The notes under the pieces: generated by a model
Told to the model about the DNA's origin: nothing
Databases searched by the model: none
Seen by the model: only the letters and a program-made list of their open reading frames with translations
Assembly (NCBI RefSeq): GCF_033954455.1
Contig: NZ_CP121473.1
Location: 930,001-994,000, forward strand
Reading direction: 5' to 3'
Length of the DNA stretch: 64,000 nucleotides
Origin: Thiorhodovibrio litoralis
GTDB lineage: Bacteria; Pseudomonadota; Gammaproteobacteria; Chromatiales; Chromatiaceae
Part shown: in pieces, positions 1 to 8,460 of the stretch
How the letters are laid out: the number at the start of each line of letters is the position of its first letter
Position numbering within the stretch: the stretch's first letter is position 1
Program-made: the position numbers and the translations under genes

Positions 1-597
1 GCCAAGGTGCGTTATCAGCGCTTGCAGCGCGACGGCGAGGCGCTGCGCCGTCAGCTCGAGGAGCGGCGCACCGACGAGCGCAACTGGCGCGAGCGTGCGC
101 TATCTTGCGAACCCAATGCCGCCGGCGAGGAGAAAGCCCTGCAGTGCCTGAAGCGCGCGCGTCAAGCAGCGCGCGAGGCGGCATCGCTGGAGCAGGCCTG
201 GCAGCAGCATCAATCGGTCGAGCGACGGCTGGCAGCGGACATCGACGCCCTGCGCGAGCGGGTCGCTCAGCTCGCCCATCGGCGCTCGCTGATGCGCAGT
301 CGCGAGGCGACCGCGGACGCCGCGGTGCGGGTGCGCGAGGCCGAGTGCGATCCGCAACTGGATTTGGATGAGACCTTCGAGCGTTGGGAGATTCGCCTGA
401 CCGAGGCGGAAATGGCTGCAGATCAGTCGGCCCAATTGAATGCTGTGGGGCTGCATGCGGTGGGGAGTGACCCTTTTGAAGAGGAATTCCTGGTCGCCGA
501 AGAGCGCGCTGCCTTGCACGCGGAGCTTACCGCGCTGCGCCGTGGTCATGCCGATGCCAATGCAGCGGCGGCCGCGCCTGCGGGAGGTGTGCAATGA
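1..597 (+). CDS. PspA/IM30-like coiled-coil protein (5' end outside window)
   Basis: The frame is open from the first base, so the N-terminus lies outside the window. The visible 198 residues are almost entirely charged helical coiled coil (many E/R/Q/A heptads), with a stretch resembling the central helices of the PspA/IM30/Vipp1 family (ECLKRARQAA-type segments, then ADIDALRERVAQL). The last ~60 residues are less regular and acidic. PspA-family proteins bind the inner leaflet of the cytoplasmic membrane and respond to envelope stress. The stop codon overlaps the start of the next gene (ATGA), so the two are translationally coupled. The family call is moderately sure; a generic coiled-coil protein remains possible. 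Confidence 0.7.
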   Translation, partial: AKVRYQRLQRDGEALRRQLEERRTDERNWRERALSCEPNAAGEEKALQCLKRARQAAREAASLEQAWQQHQSVERRLAADIDALRERVAQLAHRRSLMRSREATADAAVRVREAECDPQLDLDETFERWEIRLTEAEMAADQSAQLNAVGLHAVGSDPFEEEFLVAEERAALHAELTALRRGHADANAAAAAPAGGVQ

Positions 598-2042
598 GCG
601 CCTTCGCCGTGACTCGCAATGAAGCCCTTTGTCTGGATGCCGATGCCCTGGACATTGCTGAGGAGGAGGCGGTCAATCGCGCAGCGACATCCGCACCCGC
701 TCAGTCATGGTCGGCTACCGCGCCCGGCGCAGTCTCCGGTGGTGCCGCGCCGATGCGCTCCCCGCGCCTGACCTTGTCCCTGTTGCTGCGCAGTCTTGGT
801 GGACTGGTCATCGTCGCCGCCTTCGTGCTTTACCTGTTCGAGGGCTGGCGCGACAGCGATGATCTGAGCCGCAGCCTGCTGCTGCTCGGCCATACCCTGG
901 CGCTGACCCTGGCCGGACTGGCCAGCGGCCACTGGCTGCGTGAGAACAAAGGGGCACGCCTGTTCATCGCCCTGGCGTTGGCCGCTGTGCCGGTGAATTT
1001 CGCCTTTCTCGGCGGCTTGACCTATCCCTTCCTGAGCTGGGATGCCCCGGCCGGCATGGCTGCTGCCGCGTCCATCTGGACCCAGTCCCAAGGCCATCTC
1101 GCGATGGGACCGGCGCTGCTGCTGAGCGGTGCCAGTCTGCTGGTGCTCGTGCTGTCGGTGTGGCTGGGCTTTCGCGTCATGGCAAGGGACTCGGTTGCGG
1201 GCTTGAGCGGGCTTTATCTGTTGAGCAATGCCGCCCTGCTGATACCGACCCGCAGTGATGCCATGATCTCCGCCTTGTTGGTCGGGCTGGCATTGACCTT
1301 GGGGCTGCTCGGCTTGCAGTTGCGCCGGCGCGATCCGGCCCTGGCAACCGCCGAGGGCCGCTTTGCGCGCGCGGTGCTGTTGCTGCCCTTGCTGATTCTC
1401 GGCGGGCGCAGCCTGTGGCTCTATGCGCCGGACACGCTCTTTGTCACCACCCTGAGCCTGCTCGGCTACCTGGCGCTGCGCTTCTTGCTGGTGAGCATGG
1501 CACCCGGCAGCGCCTGGCGTGGCCTGGTGGAGGCGCTGGCGGTGGCGATGGCCGTGATGGTCACCGCGCTGGCGGGCGCTTCCCTGCTGCCGGCCTGGTC
1601 GCTGGCCGAGGTCGTTTACCTGCCCCTGAGTGCCGCCATCCTTGGTGCCCTGCTGCTCGACCTCTCGCGCCTGACCGGATCGCGCAGCTGCGGCTACCAG
1701 AGCACTGCGGTTATGCTCATGAGCTTAAGCCTTCTGCTCGATCTGGGTATCCATGGTGGCTTTGGCCTGGCCCTGGTAGCCTTGCTCGCGGGCGTGGCCG
1801 CGCTCGGCTTCGGTTATGTCATCAAGGGCCGCCTGCTGTTCGCTACCGGCCTGATCACCGCGCTGGCGGCACTGGCTACGCTGGCGACTGAAGCGCTCGA
1901 GCACTTCAGCCTCGGCGGCTGGAGTGCCCTGGTGCTGCTCGGCATCGCTATCATCATCGCCGGCTCTGCGCTTGAGCGGCATGGTGAGCGGCTCAAGACC
2001 GGGCTGTCGGGGTGGCGTGCCCATTTCGCTGACGCCGATTGA
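594..2042 (+). CDS. Polytopic membrane protein coupled to the PspA-like gene
   Basis: 482 residues. A soluble, Ala-rich N-terminus of about 60 residues is followed by roughly a dozen closely packed hydrophobic segments with very short loops, ending in a basic cytoplasmic tail. There are no catalytic motifs that I recognise; the arrangement resembles DUF2157/DUF4401-type membrane proteins, without certainty. It starts inside the stop codon of the PspA-like gene, which implies one mRNA, and a strong intrinsic terminator lies 27 bases after its stop. The context suggests a membrane partner of the PspA-like protein, perhaps in envelope maintenance (inference). Confidence 0.75.
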   Translation: MSAFAVTRNEALCLDADALDIAEEEAVNRAATSAPAQSWSATAPGAVSGGAAPMRSPRLTLSLLLRSLGGLVIVAAFVLYLFEGWRDSDDLSRSLLLLGHTLALTLAGLASGHWLRENKGARLFIALALAAVPVNFAFLGGLTYPFLSWDAPAGMAAAASIWTQSQGHLAMGPALLLSGASLLVLVLSVWLGFRVMARDSVAGLSGLYLLSNAALLIPTRSDAMISALLVGLALTLGLLGLQLRRRDPALATAEGRFARAVLLLPLLILGGRSLWLYAPDTLFVTTLSLLGYLALRFLLVSMAPGSAWRGLVEALAVAMAVMVTALAGASLLPAWSLAEVVYLPLSAAILGALLLDLSRLTGSRSCGYQSTAVMLMSLSLLLDLGIHGGFGLALVALLAGVAALGFGYVIKGRLLFATGLITALAALATLATEALEHFSLGGWSALVLLGIAIIIAGSALERHGERLKTGLSGWRAHFADAD

Positions 2043-2068
2043 GCACAGCTTAAAAGTACCCGCGTGTT

Positions 2069-2106
2069 GCGCTGCCGCCGCGCCAGGCGGCAGCGCTTAA
2101 ATTTTT
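2069..2106 (+). terminator. Rho-independent terminator after the PspA-membrane protein operon
   Basis: A perfect 11-bp GC-rich stem (2069-2079 with 2086-2096) encloses a 6-base loop and is followed by TTAAATTTTT. It lies just after the stop of the membrane protein gene. Confidence 0.85.
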
Positions 2107-2120
2107 CCGCTCAATAAATA

Positions 2121-2219
2121 ATGTCCAAATCCCGCTTGAGCGCCGCCGAGCGCGGTTTCGCGCGCGGGCTCGATCAGACCTTCATCGCCACCAATCTGTC
2201 GGAGCTGTCCGAGAGCCTA
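2121..2219 (+). pseudogene. Fragment of a sigma-54 activator gene
   Basis: An ATG opens a frame whose first residues (MSKSRLSAAERGF) resemble the start of the complete sigma-54 activator at 14.4 kb (MPSSRRLSPAERDF). It then jumps to the part lying just before that protein's LIESELFGH motif (RGLDQTFIATNLSELSESL). Bases 2175-2218 are identical to 15156-15199 (44 of 44). About 220 codons are missing between the two parts and everything after is gone; the frame runs on into unrelated sequence and stops at 2274-2276. This is best read as the remnant of a deleted paralogue or a partial copy. It abuts the 3' end of the convergent gene that follows. Confidence 0.75.
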
Positions 2220-2224
2220 GGTGG

Positions 2225-2653
2225 CTACTCCAAGAACATCGCCGCGCTTTGCAATGCTTGCTCAGGTGTGCCGTAGAAACCGCCGTGAGTGAAGACACTT
2301 GGCTGATATTTGTCGTGGCTATAAGAATAAAAGTCCAAGGTCCAGTTGTTCTCGTCACCTTTGTATCTCAATCGGCATAATTTTATCGGTGCGTTTCTTA
2401 ACCGCTCAATGCGGTCTTCGCGTGTTTCATTGAATAGCGCTGGATCAAAATCTTCTGGCACGAAAGGTTCCTGGTAGGCATCGATATAACAAAAGTAGCC
2501 TCGGAAACGCACGTCAATGCGCGTGAACTTTCCAGCGTAATTCGTATTGGCGTAGCATTCAATGCGGTCCTTGATCTTTTCTTTTATTCTATCAGGAATT
2601 TTTACTCCACCGGAATGAGGGTCTTTAACCCACATTTTTGTTGTCGATGCCAT
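2225..2653 (-). CDS. Hypothetical protein, 142 aa, paired with a retropepsin-like protein
   Basis: A soluble 142-residue protein rich in aromatic and charged residues (KMWVKDPHSGG start, DVRFRGYFCYIDAY, WTLDFYSYSHDKY, FTHGGFYGTPEQAL). There is no signal peptide or membrane segment. It lies 32 bases downstream of the retropepsin-like gene on the same strand, so the two are probably co-transcribed. Base composition is clearly more AT-rich than the neighbouring metabolic genes, which suggests acquisition by transfer. I do not recognise a function. The compact pairing with a small aspartic-protease-fold protein recalls toxin-antitoxin-like two-gene units, but nothing in the sequence proves that. 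Confidence 0.75.
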   Translation of the reverse strand: MASTTKMWVKDPHSGGVKIPDRIKEKIKDRIECYANTNYAGKFTRIDVRFRGYFCYIDAYQEPFVPEDFDPALFNETREDRIERLRNAPIKLCRLRYKGDENNWTLDFYSYSHDKYQPSVFTHGGFYGTPEQALQSAAMFLE

Positions 2654-2685
2654 GATTCTTACCTTCTTTTGACGCGACGGATCAG

Positions 2686-3066
2686 CTACTTCACCCGAGC
2701 ATGAGGAATATTTGGGCTTGCCGGATCAACAGTGATCTCCCTTTTGGCAGGATTCACCACGAGATCCATATCCTCCATGGGAACAGCGCCAAGTAATACT
2801 TCATCGCCCAACACCAAGGCGCCGACGTAACAGAAGCGCTGACCAAAGGCCACTTTGATTGGGCCGACGTAAGGGACATTTTGTTTGCGTCCATCAGCAA
2901 CAGTCACCTCGCGAACCGATTCTTGGTCGAGTTCGAGTTGCAGTGCAACATGTTCGGGGATGCACAACATTAATGCACCTGTATCGGCTAGCGCCTTGAC
3001 ATTCATGGGGCCAAGCTCGGGTTTACGAGGATTGCTGAGTTCCAGGTTTGTGAATACATGCCCCAT
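2686..3066 (-). CDS. Retropepsin-like (clan AA) aspartic protease
   Basis: 126 residues. The catalytic-type motif ADTGA (Asp-Thr-Gly) lies near residues 27-31, and the C-terminal half has the hydrophobic-hydrophobic-Gly motif LLGAVPMEDMDLVV typical of single-domain retropepsin-like proteins, which act as dimers. Such proteins occur as stand-alone genes in cyanobacteria and proteobacteria and mostly lack known substrates. It is the first gene of a two-gene unit with the 142-aa hypothetical and diverges from the MFS exporter gene. The start ATG follows AGGCG at a normal distance. Fold assignment is good; proteolytic activity is inferred. Confidence 0.8.
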   Translation of the reverse strand: MGHVFTNLELSNPRKPELGPMNVKALADTGALMLCIPEHVALQLELDQESVREVTVADGRKQNVPYVGPIKVAFGQRFCYVGALVLGDEVLLGAVPMEDMDLVVNPAKREITVDPASPNIPHARVK

Positions 3067-3122
3067 GTGAAACGCCTATGATGTTTCAGGTATGCGCAAG
3101 TGTAACAGAGGATTTCGCCGAC

Positions 3123-4370
3123 ATGCGCCCAACCCGTTCGCCCGGCCCAACCCAGCCAAACGGAGATAACCTGATCATCCGCGCGTCCCTGCATCCACTC
3201 TTGCTGATCACCCTCGGGGCGCTGGCCGCCCTGACGCCGTTCGCCATCGATCTCTACCTGCCCAGTTTGCCAGCGCTTGCGCGCGATCTGGGTAGCGACA
3301 TCCGGCACGCGCAACTCAGCGTCACCCTGTATCTGGGGTTTTTCGCCAGCGCTCAGCTGCTGCTCGGGCCCTTGTCAGATGTGCGCGGGCGCCGACCGCT
3401 GACAGGCGGCGGGCTAGCGCTTTTCGCCCTCGGCGTCCTGGGCTGCGCGCTGGCTCCGTCGATGACCTGGCTGCTGGTGAGCCGGAGTCTCCAGGCAGTC
3501 GGCGGCGCGGCCATTGCCGTGACCATCCCGGCACTGGTGCGCGATCGCTTCGCGCGCGACGATTACGCGCGGGTGATGACGCTGGTGATGCTGGTCATGG
3601 GGTTGGCACCCCTGATCGCCCCGAGCCTCGGCAGTCTGGTGCTGTTGGTCGGTTCCTGGCGCTGGGTGTTCGCTACCTTGCTTGGCATCACACTGGTCAC
3701 GGCACTGCTGTTTTTGCGTGTGGTGCCGGAAACCCTGCCGCCGGCGCGGCGCCAGCTACGGTTCTTAGATCCGCTGCGTCAGTATGGGCGCATCCTGCGC
3801 CATCGCCGGGCGCTGGCCTATCTGGGCACGGCATCGGCGAGCTTTGCCGGACTTATGGGCTTTGTCGTCGGCTCGCCCTACGTCTACATCGAGCTCCACG
3901 GCATCTCGCCGCAGGTCTTCGGCCCGCTGTTCGGAGCCAATGTCGCTCTGGCGCTGGTGGTGTCCGTGCTAAATGCGCGGCTGATTCCGCGCTTTGGTGC
4001 CGAGCGGCTGCTGCAAATCGGGCTTGGCGTGCAGGCGCTTGCCGCGCTCTTGATGCTGGTGCTGACTCAGGTACCCAACCCGACCCTGTGGCTGATCGCA
4101 CCCCTGACGGGAGCCTATCTGGGCATGACGGCGCTGGTGATGGGCAATGCCATGGCCGGCTTTATGGCTGACTTTCCCGATCTGGCCGGCACCGCCTCAG
4201 CTTTCGGGGGCGCGGTCCGCTTCGGTGCAGGTGCGCTCAGCGGTTCGCTGATCAGCCTCCTGCACGATGGCAGCGCGACGCCGTTATTGGTCGGCATGGG
4301 CCTGAGCGGCCTGATGAGCGGCAGTTGCTATCTGCTGGGTGCGCGCGTGCGGGAGACGGGGCCCGAGTGA
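3123..4370 (+). CDS. Bcr/CflA-type MFS multidrug exporter
   Basis: About 415 residues with 12 predicted membrane helices. The N-terminal signature of the Bcr/CflA drug:H+ antiporters is present (FAIDLYLPSLPALARDL), as is the MFS loop motif GPLSDVRGRRPL and the antiporter motif region LQAVGGAAIAV. It would export drugs or metabolites across the cytoplasmic membrane using the proton gradient. An in-frame ATG exists 45 bases upstream at 3078, but the chosen start fits the usual family N-terminus better. It converges on the next MFS gene with only 8 bases between the stops. Confidence 0.88.
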   Translation: MRPTRSPGPTQPNGDNLIIRASLHPLLLITLGALAALTPFAIDLYLPSLPALARDLGSDIRHAQLSVTLYLGFFASAQLLLGPLSDVRGRRPLTGGGLALFALGVLGCALAPSMTWLLVSRSLQAVGGAAIAVTIPALVRDRFARDDYARVMTLVMLVMGLAPLIAPSLGSLVLLVGSWRWVFATLLGITLVTALLFLRVVPETLPPARRQLRFLDPLRQYGRILRHRRALAYLGTASASFAGLMGFVVGSPYVYIELHGISPQVFGPLFGANVALALVVSVLNARLIPRFGAERLLQIGLGVQALAALLMLVLTQVPNPTLWLIAPLTGAYLGMTALVMGNAMAGFMADFPDLAGTASAFGGAVRFGAGALSGSLISLLHDGSATPLLVGMGLSGLMSGSCYLLGARVRETGPE

Positions 4371-4378
4371 TCGGTCGG

Positions 4379-5572
4379 TTAAACGCGCCCGGCTGAGGAT
4401 TGGCGGTCGGTTTCCGTTTGTGGCAAGAGCCGCATGATGACCAGGCAGCCGAAGCCCAGCGCCATGATGATGGCAACCATGATTAGGGAAAGGTCGAAGT
4501 GTCCGCTTAACTCGGCGAGTTCACCCGCCACCACTGGGGCGATGATCTGCGCGATTCCGTAGCCCAGCGTCAGGCGGGCCATGATGGCAGCCGGGTGGGT
4601 GGGGTAGCGCACGCCGACCATGGTCAGCACCAGGGAGACAATGCCGATGAACGTCAGCCCGAACAGCAGGGCGCTCGCCACTGCGGCGGCCAGGGTATTA
4701 CTGAACACTGGCAGCAGGATGCCAACTATCTGCAAACCGTAGCCCCACTGTAACGCGCTCAGGTAACCGACGCGGCGGGCGAGACGGTCCCAGAGCAGTG
4801 GAGCCGGCGCTGCGGCCAAGCCGACAAGCATCCACATGGCACCGCCTTGCCCCGCGAGCGCCGGCTGTTGTTCGGTGATCAATACTGTGAAGGTGGCGTT
4901 GACCACATAACCAAAGCCGGCACAGAGGTAGGCGCCTTGAAGCAGCCATAACCAGATCGGGCCGGGTTCCGTCGCCGCTGCGGTATGCTGGGCTGACAAG
5001 GGCGTGCCGTGGTTTGGGCGCGGCAACCAAATCCAGGCAGGAAGCAGCAGCACGGCGCCAAGCGCTGTCAGCAGCCACCATTGACCGCGCCAGTCAATGA
5101 ACGGCGCCACCAGTTCCACGGCGAGGGCGCCAATCAGAATCCCCAGGCCAATGCCGCTGAAATGCAAGCCGAGCTCGCCACGGTGATCGTGACGAATAAG
5201 CCAGTTCAGAATGAGACCCGAGCCCAGCATGAGCCCTCCCGCCGTGGCAAGCCCGGCGAGGTAGCGGCTGATTCCCCACAGCCAGGGGGCATCATCCAGC
5301 GCCATCAGTGCTGTGGTCAAAACGGCCAGGACCAAGGCGATTCGATACAGCCGGTCCTTTAGCATCAGATCCCGCAGCCGCGTCACCAAAAGCAGGCCAG
5401 ACAGGTAGCCGAGATAGTTCCAACCGGCCAGCCACCCGGCTAAGGCGTCGCTCAGCCCGGTCTGTGCCTGCATGTAAGCGATCATGGGCGTATAGGCAAA
5501 GCGTGCCACCCCCATGGTCAGCACCAGACCGGCGATGCCCGAGACCAGAACCAGCAGACGTTGGGTTTGCAT
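4379..5572 (-). CDS. YbfB/YjiJ-family MFS transporter
   Basis: About 397 residues and 12 predicted helices. The N-terminus (GVARFAYTPMIAYMQ, then GWLAGWNYLGYLSG) is characteristic of the YbfB/YjiJ branch of the major facilitator superfamily. Substrate unknown; these are thought to be exporters. I chose the ATG just before TQRLLVLVSGIAG because helix 1 follows directly. The frame stays open another 53 codons upstream, but that extension has no membrane segment and no family similarity. Confidence 0.85.
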   Translation of the reverse strand: MQTQRLLVLVSGIAGLVLTMGVARFAYTPMIAYMQAQTGLSDALAGWLAGWNYLGYLSGLLLVTRLRDLMLKDRLYRIALVLAVLTTALMALDDAPWLWGISRYLAGLATAGGLMLGSGLILNWLIRHDHRGELGLHFSGIGLGILIGALAVELVAPFIDWRGQWWLLTALGAVLLLPAWIWLPRPNHGTPLSAQHTAAATEPGPIWLWLLQGAYLCAGFGYVVNATFTVLITEQQPALAGQGGAMWMLVGLAAAPAPLLWDRLARRVGYLSALQWGYGLQIVGILLPVFSNTLAAAVASALLFGLTFIGIVSLVLTMVGVRYPTHPAAIMARLTLGYGIAQIIAPVVAGELAELSGHFDLSLIMVAIIMALGFGCLVIMRLLPQTETDRQSSAGRV

Positions 5573-5878
5573 GCGCAGTGAGTAATCCTTGCCAGTTATC
5601 GACGGAACCCAGGCTGGCAGTCGCATCATCATGCGACGATTGGCCTGTGTCACCGCATTATGCGCGATAGGGCGTCCCTCTTGGCTGTTCGATTTGGAAC
5701 GAGCCGACCGCGAAGGGCCGATTGCGACCATCGAGGGCCGCTTCGCGCGCGCCGTGCTCTTGCCGGCTCCTGCTTCCTCTTCGCCAGCGAGTTGCGTACA
5801 CTGTCACCTAGGGTCGCGGCTCGGTTTGCAGCTAGGTCAGCCGCGCCACGTGAATCCGCCAGGAAAGGCCATGCCGGA
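5573..5878. other. Intergenic region between a divergent MFS gene and hsdR
   Basis: About 306 bases at the left edge of the restriction-modification operon. The hsdR frame stays open through most of it, but the residues are not HsdR-like. The stretch at 5730-5757 resembles part of the membrane protein gene near 1350, which may be chance. It should carry the hsdR promoter and the YbfB promoter; no clear sigma-70 pair was found and no integrase or tRNA attachment site is visible. Confidence 0.5.
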
Positions 5879-8353
5879 ATGAACAAGAAGTCGCTGAGCG
5901 AAGACGACATCTGCGTCAAGTTCATCACGCCAGCCATTGTCAACGCCGGTTGGGACGAGAGCACCCAGATCCGCCGCCAGGTCTCCTTCACCAAAGGCCG
6001 CATCATCGTGCGCGGCAAGCTGGTGACCCGCGGCAAGGCCAAGCGCGCCGACTTCATCCTCTATTACCGCGGCATCCCGATCGCGATCATCGAGGCCAAG
6101 GACAACAACCACAGCGTCGGCGCTGGCATGCAGCAGGCCCTCGACTACGCTCTGACGCTGGACGTTCCCTTCGTCTTCGCCAGCAACGGCGACGCCTTCG
6201 TCTTCCATGACCGCACTGGCCAGAGCGCCCAACTTGAGACCGCCCTCGCGCTGGACGCCTTCCCCGCGCCCGATGCCCTCTGGGCGCGCTACCGCGCCTG
6301 GAAGAACCTCGCGCCCGCCCAGGAAGCCATCGTCCTGCAACCCTATTTCCACGACGGCAGCGGCAAGGAGCCGCGCTACTACCAGCGCAACGCCATCAAC
6401 GCCGCGATCGAGGCCATCGCCAAGGGGCGGGACCGCATCCTGCTGGTCATGGCCACCGGTACCGGCAAGACCTACACCGCCTTCCAGATCATCTGGCGGC
6501 TGTGGAAGGCTGGGCGTAAGAAACGCATCCTGTTCCTCGCCGACCGCAACGTCCTGATCGACCAAACCATGGTCAACGACTTCCGCCCCTTCGGTCCGGC
6601 CATGGCCAAGCTCAGCACCAAAGCCAAGACCATCGAGCGCGCCGACGGCACCAGCACCGAACTGACCCTGGCGCTGGACAAACAGCGACGGATCGACACC
6701 GCCTACGAGATTTACCTCGGTTTGTACCAAGCCATTACCGGTCCCGAGGAGCGCCAGAAGCTCTTTCGCGAGTTCTCCCCCGGCTTTTTCGATCTGATCG
6801 TCATCGACGAGTGCCACCGCGGTAGCGCCGCCGAGGATTCCGCCTGGCGCGAGATCCTCGACCACTTCGCCGCCGCCACCCAGATCGGGCTAACCGCCAC
6901 ACCCAAGGAAACCGAATACGTCTCCAACATTCACTACTTCGGCAAGCCGGTCTTCTCCTACTCACTCAAGCAGGGCATTCGCGACGGCTTTCTCGCCCCC
7001 TACAAGGTCATCAAGGTGCACCTGGACGTCGACGTGGAGGGCTACCGCCCCACAACCGGCGAGACCGACAGCAAGGGCGAGCTGATCGAGGACCGCCACT
7101 ACAACCAGAAAGACTTCGACCGGACCTTGGTCATCGACGCTCGCACCCGGCGCATCGCCAAGTGGGTCTCGGACTACCTCAAACAGAGCGGCGACCGCTT
7201 CCAGAAGACCATTATCTTCTGCGTCGACACCGACCATGCTGCCCGCATGCGCCAGGCCCTGATCAACGAAAACCAGGATCTCACCCAGCAGAATCCCAGG
7301 TACGTCATGCGCATCACTGGGGATGATCCGGACGGTCAGGCTCAGCTCGACAACTTCATCGACCCCGAGTCCAGGTACCCGGTGCTGGTCACCACCTCAC
7401 GCCTGCTCTCGACCGGAGTGGATGCCCAGACCTGCCGCCTGATCGTGCTGGAGCGCGAGGTCGGCTCCATGACTGAGTTCAAGCAGATCGTCGGGCGCGG
7501 CACCCGGGTCCACGAGGACACCAAGAAGTACTATTTCACCCTGGTCGACTTCCGTAAGGCGACTAACCACTTCGCCGACCCTGACTTCGACGGCGAGCCG
7601 GTGCAGATTTACGAGCCCGGCGAGGATGATCCCCCGATCCCGCCCGAGGACGAGATGCCGGTCGATCAAGGGGAGGACGCCATCCCGCCGCAACCGGGCG
7701 AGGATGAGATCGTCATCGACCAGCCGGAGCCGCCCGACATCAGCCTGCCGCCCGGAACCTTGCCGCCCGGCGTCGGTGAGCCGCGACCCAAGTACTACAT
7801 CAAGGGCCGGCCAGTCACCGTGCTGACCGAGCGGGTCGAGTACCTGGACGAGAACGGCAAGCTGGTCACTGAGAGCCTGCGCGACTACTCCCGCCGCGCC
7901 ATCCGCGGCCATTTCGCGAGCCTCGAGCAGTTTCTGCGTCGTTGGCGCTCCACCGAGCGCAAGGAGGCCATCATCGAGGAGCTGGCCGAGGAAGGGCTGC
8001 TGCTCGAGCCCCTGCTGGAAGAAGTCGGCAAGGAGCTCGACCCCTTCGACCTGATCTGCCACATCGCCTTCGACCAGCCGCCGCTCACCCGTCGCGAGCG
8101 TGCCAACAAGGTCGCCAAGGGTGACGTATTCACCAAGTACGGCCCCCAAGCCCGCGCCGTGCTGGAGGCCCTGCTCGATAAGTACCAGGACGAGGGCCTG
8201 GTCGGCGGACTCGATAACGTCCGCGTCCTGGCGGTCCCACCCTTCGATAAAATGGGCACCCCGCTACAACTCATCAAAGAGTTTGGCACCAAGGCCGGCT
8301 TTGAGCAGGCCGTGCATGAGCTGCAAGCCGCCCTCTATGAGGACGTTGCATGA
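5879..8353 (+). CDS. hsdR: Type I restriction enzyme R subunit
   Basis: 824 residues. Order of domains: PD-(D/E)xK-type nuclease at about residues 50-80 (ADFILYY...IIEAK), Walker A ATGTGKT at about 192-198, DECH box at about 310 (VIDECHRGS), helicase C domain with VTTSRLLSTGVD and QIVGRGTR, and an acidic Pro/Asp/Glu-rich linker at about 580-620 before the C-terminal region. The subunit translocates and cuts unmodified DNA in complex with HsdM and HsdS. The start chosen is the ATG before NKKSLSEDDICVKF, where HsdR homology begins; 73 codons upstream are open but unlike the family. hsdM follows after 107 bases. Confidence 0.93.
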   Translation: MNKKSLSEDDICVKFITPAIVNAGWDESTQIRRQVSFTKGRIIVRGKLVTRGKAKRADFILYYRGIPIAIIEAKDNNHSVGAGMQQALDYALTLDVPFVFASNGDAFVFHDRTGQSAQLETALALDAFPAPDALWARYRAWKNLAPAQEAIVLQPYFHDGSGKEPRYYQRNAINAAIEAIAKGRDRILLVMATGTGKTYTAFQIIWRLWKAGRKKRILFLADRNVLIDQTMVNDFRPFGPAMAKLSTKAKTIERADGTSTELTLALDKQRRIDTAYEIYLGLYQAITGPEERQKLFREFSPGFFDLIVIDECHRGSAAEDSAWREILDHFAAATQIGLTATPKETEYVSNIHYFGKPVFSYSLKQGIRDGFLAPYKVIKVHLDVDVEGYRPTTGETDSKGELIEDRHYNQKDFDRTLVIDARTRRIAKWVSDYLKQSGDRFQKTIIFCVDTDHAARMRQALINENQDLTQQNPRYVMRITGDDPDGQAQLDNFIDPESRYPVLVTTSRLLSTGVDAQTCRLIVLEREVGSMTEFKQIVGRGTRVHEDTKKYYFTLVDFRKATNHFADPDFDGEPVQIYEPGEDDPPIPPEDEMPVDQGEDAIPPQPGEDEIVIDQPEPPDISLPPGTLPPGVGEPRPKYYIKGRPVTVLTERVEYLDENGKLVTESLRDYSRRAIRGHFASLEQFLRRWRSTERKEAIIEELAEEGLLLEPLLEEVGKELDPFDLICHIAFDQPPLTRRERANKVAKGDVFTKYGPQARAVLEALLDKYQDEGLVGGLDNVRVLAVPPFDKMGTPLQLIKEFGTKAGFEQAVHELQAALYEDVA

Positions 8354-8370
8354 ACGAGGAGTCTTCCGCC

Positions 8371-8389
8371 AAGGCGCAAAGGCGTGAAG
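8371..8389 (+). repeat. Copy 1 (partial) of a palindromic GCGCAAAGGCG repeat
   Basis: The 19-base segment in the hsdR-hsdM gap matches one arm of the larger palindromic element found inside hsdS (core AAGGCGCAAAGGCG). It is a degenerate, shorter copy. See the full copy inside hsdS. Confidence 0.6.
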
Positions 8390-8460
8390 AAGAATTCCTC
8401 GGCGGCTTCACCTCTTAACCTGAGCGTCTTCTTTTACTCCACCTCGGTTGACTCATCGCC

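Noticed and set aside
5726-5765. Duplicate of part of the membrane protein gene near 1350
   Set aside because: About 27 of 30 bases match, but the stretch is GC-biased (GCGCGCGC-type) and similarity ends abruptly; chance cannot be excluded.
5660-5878. N-terminal extension of hsdR
   Set aside because: 73 extra codons are open, but they are Arg/Ala-rich and unlike HsdR N-termini.
5837-6865. 342-codon open frame antisense to hsdR
   Set aside because: Shadow frame from high-GC codon bias; hsdR on the other strand has clear motifs throughout.
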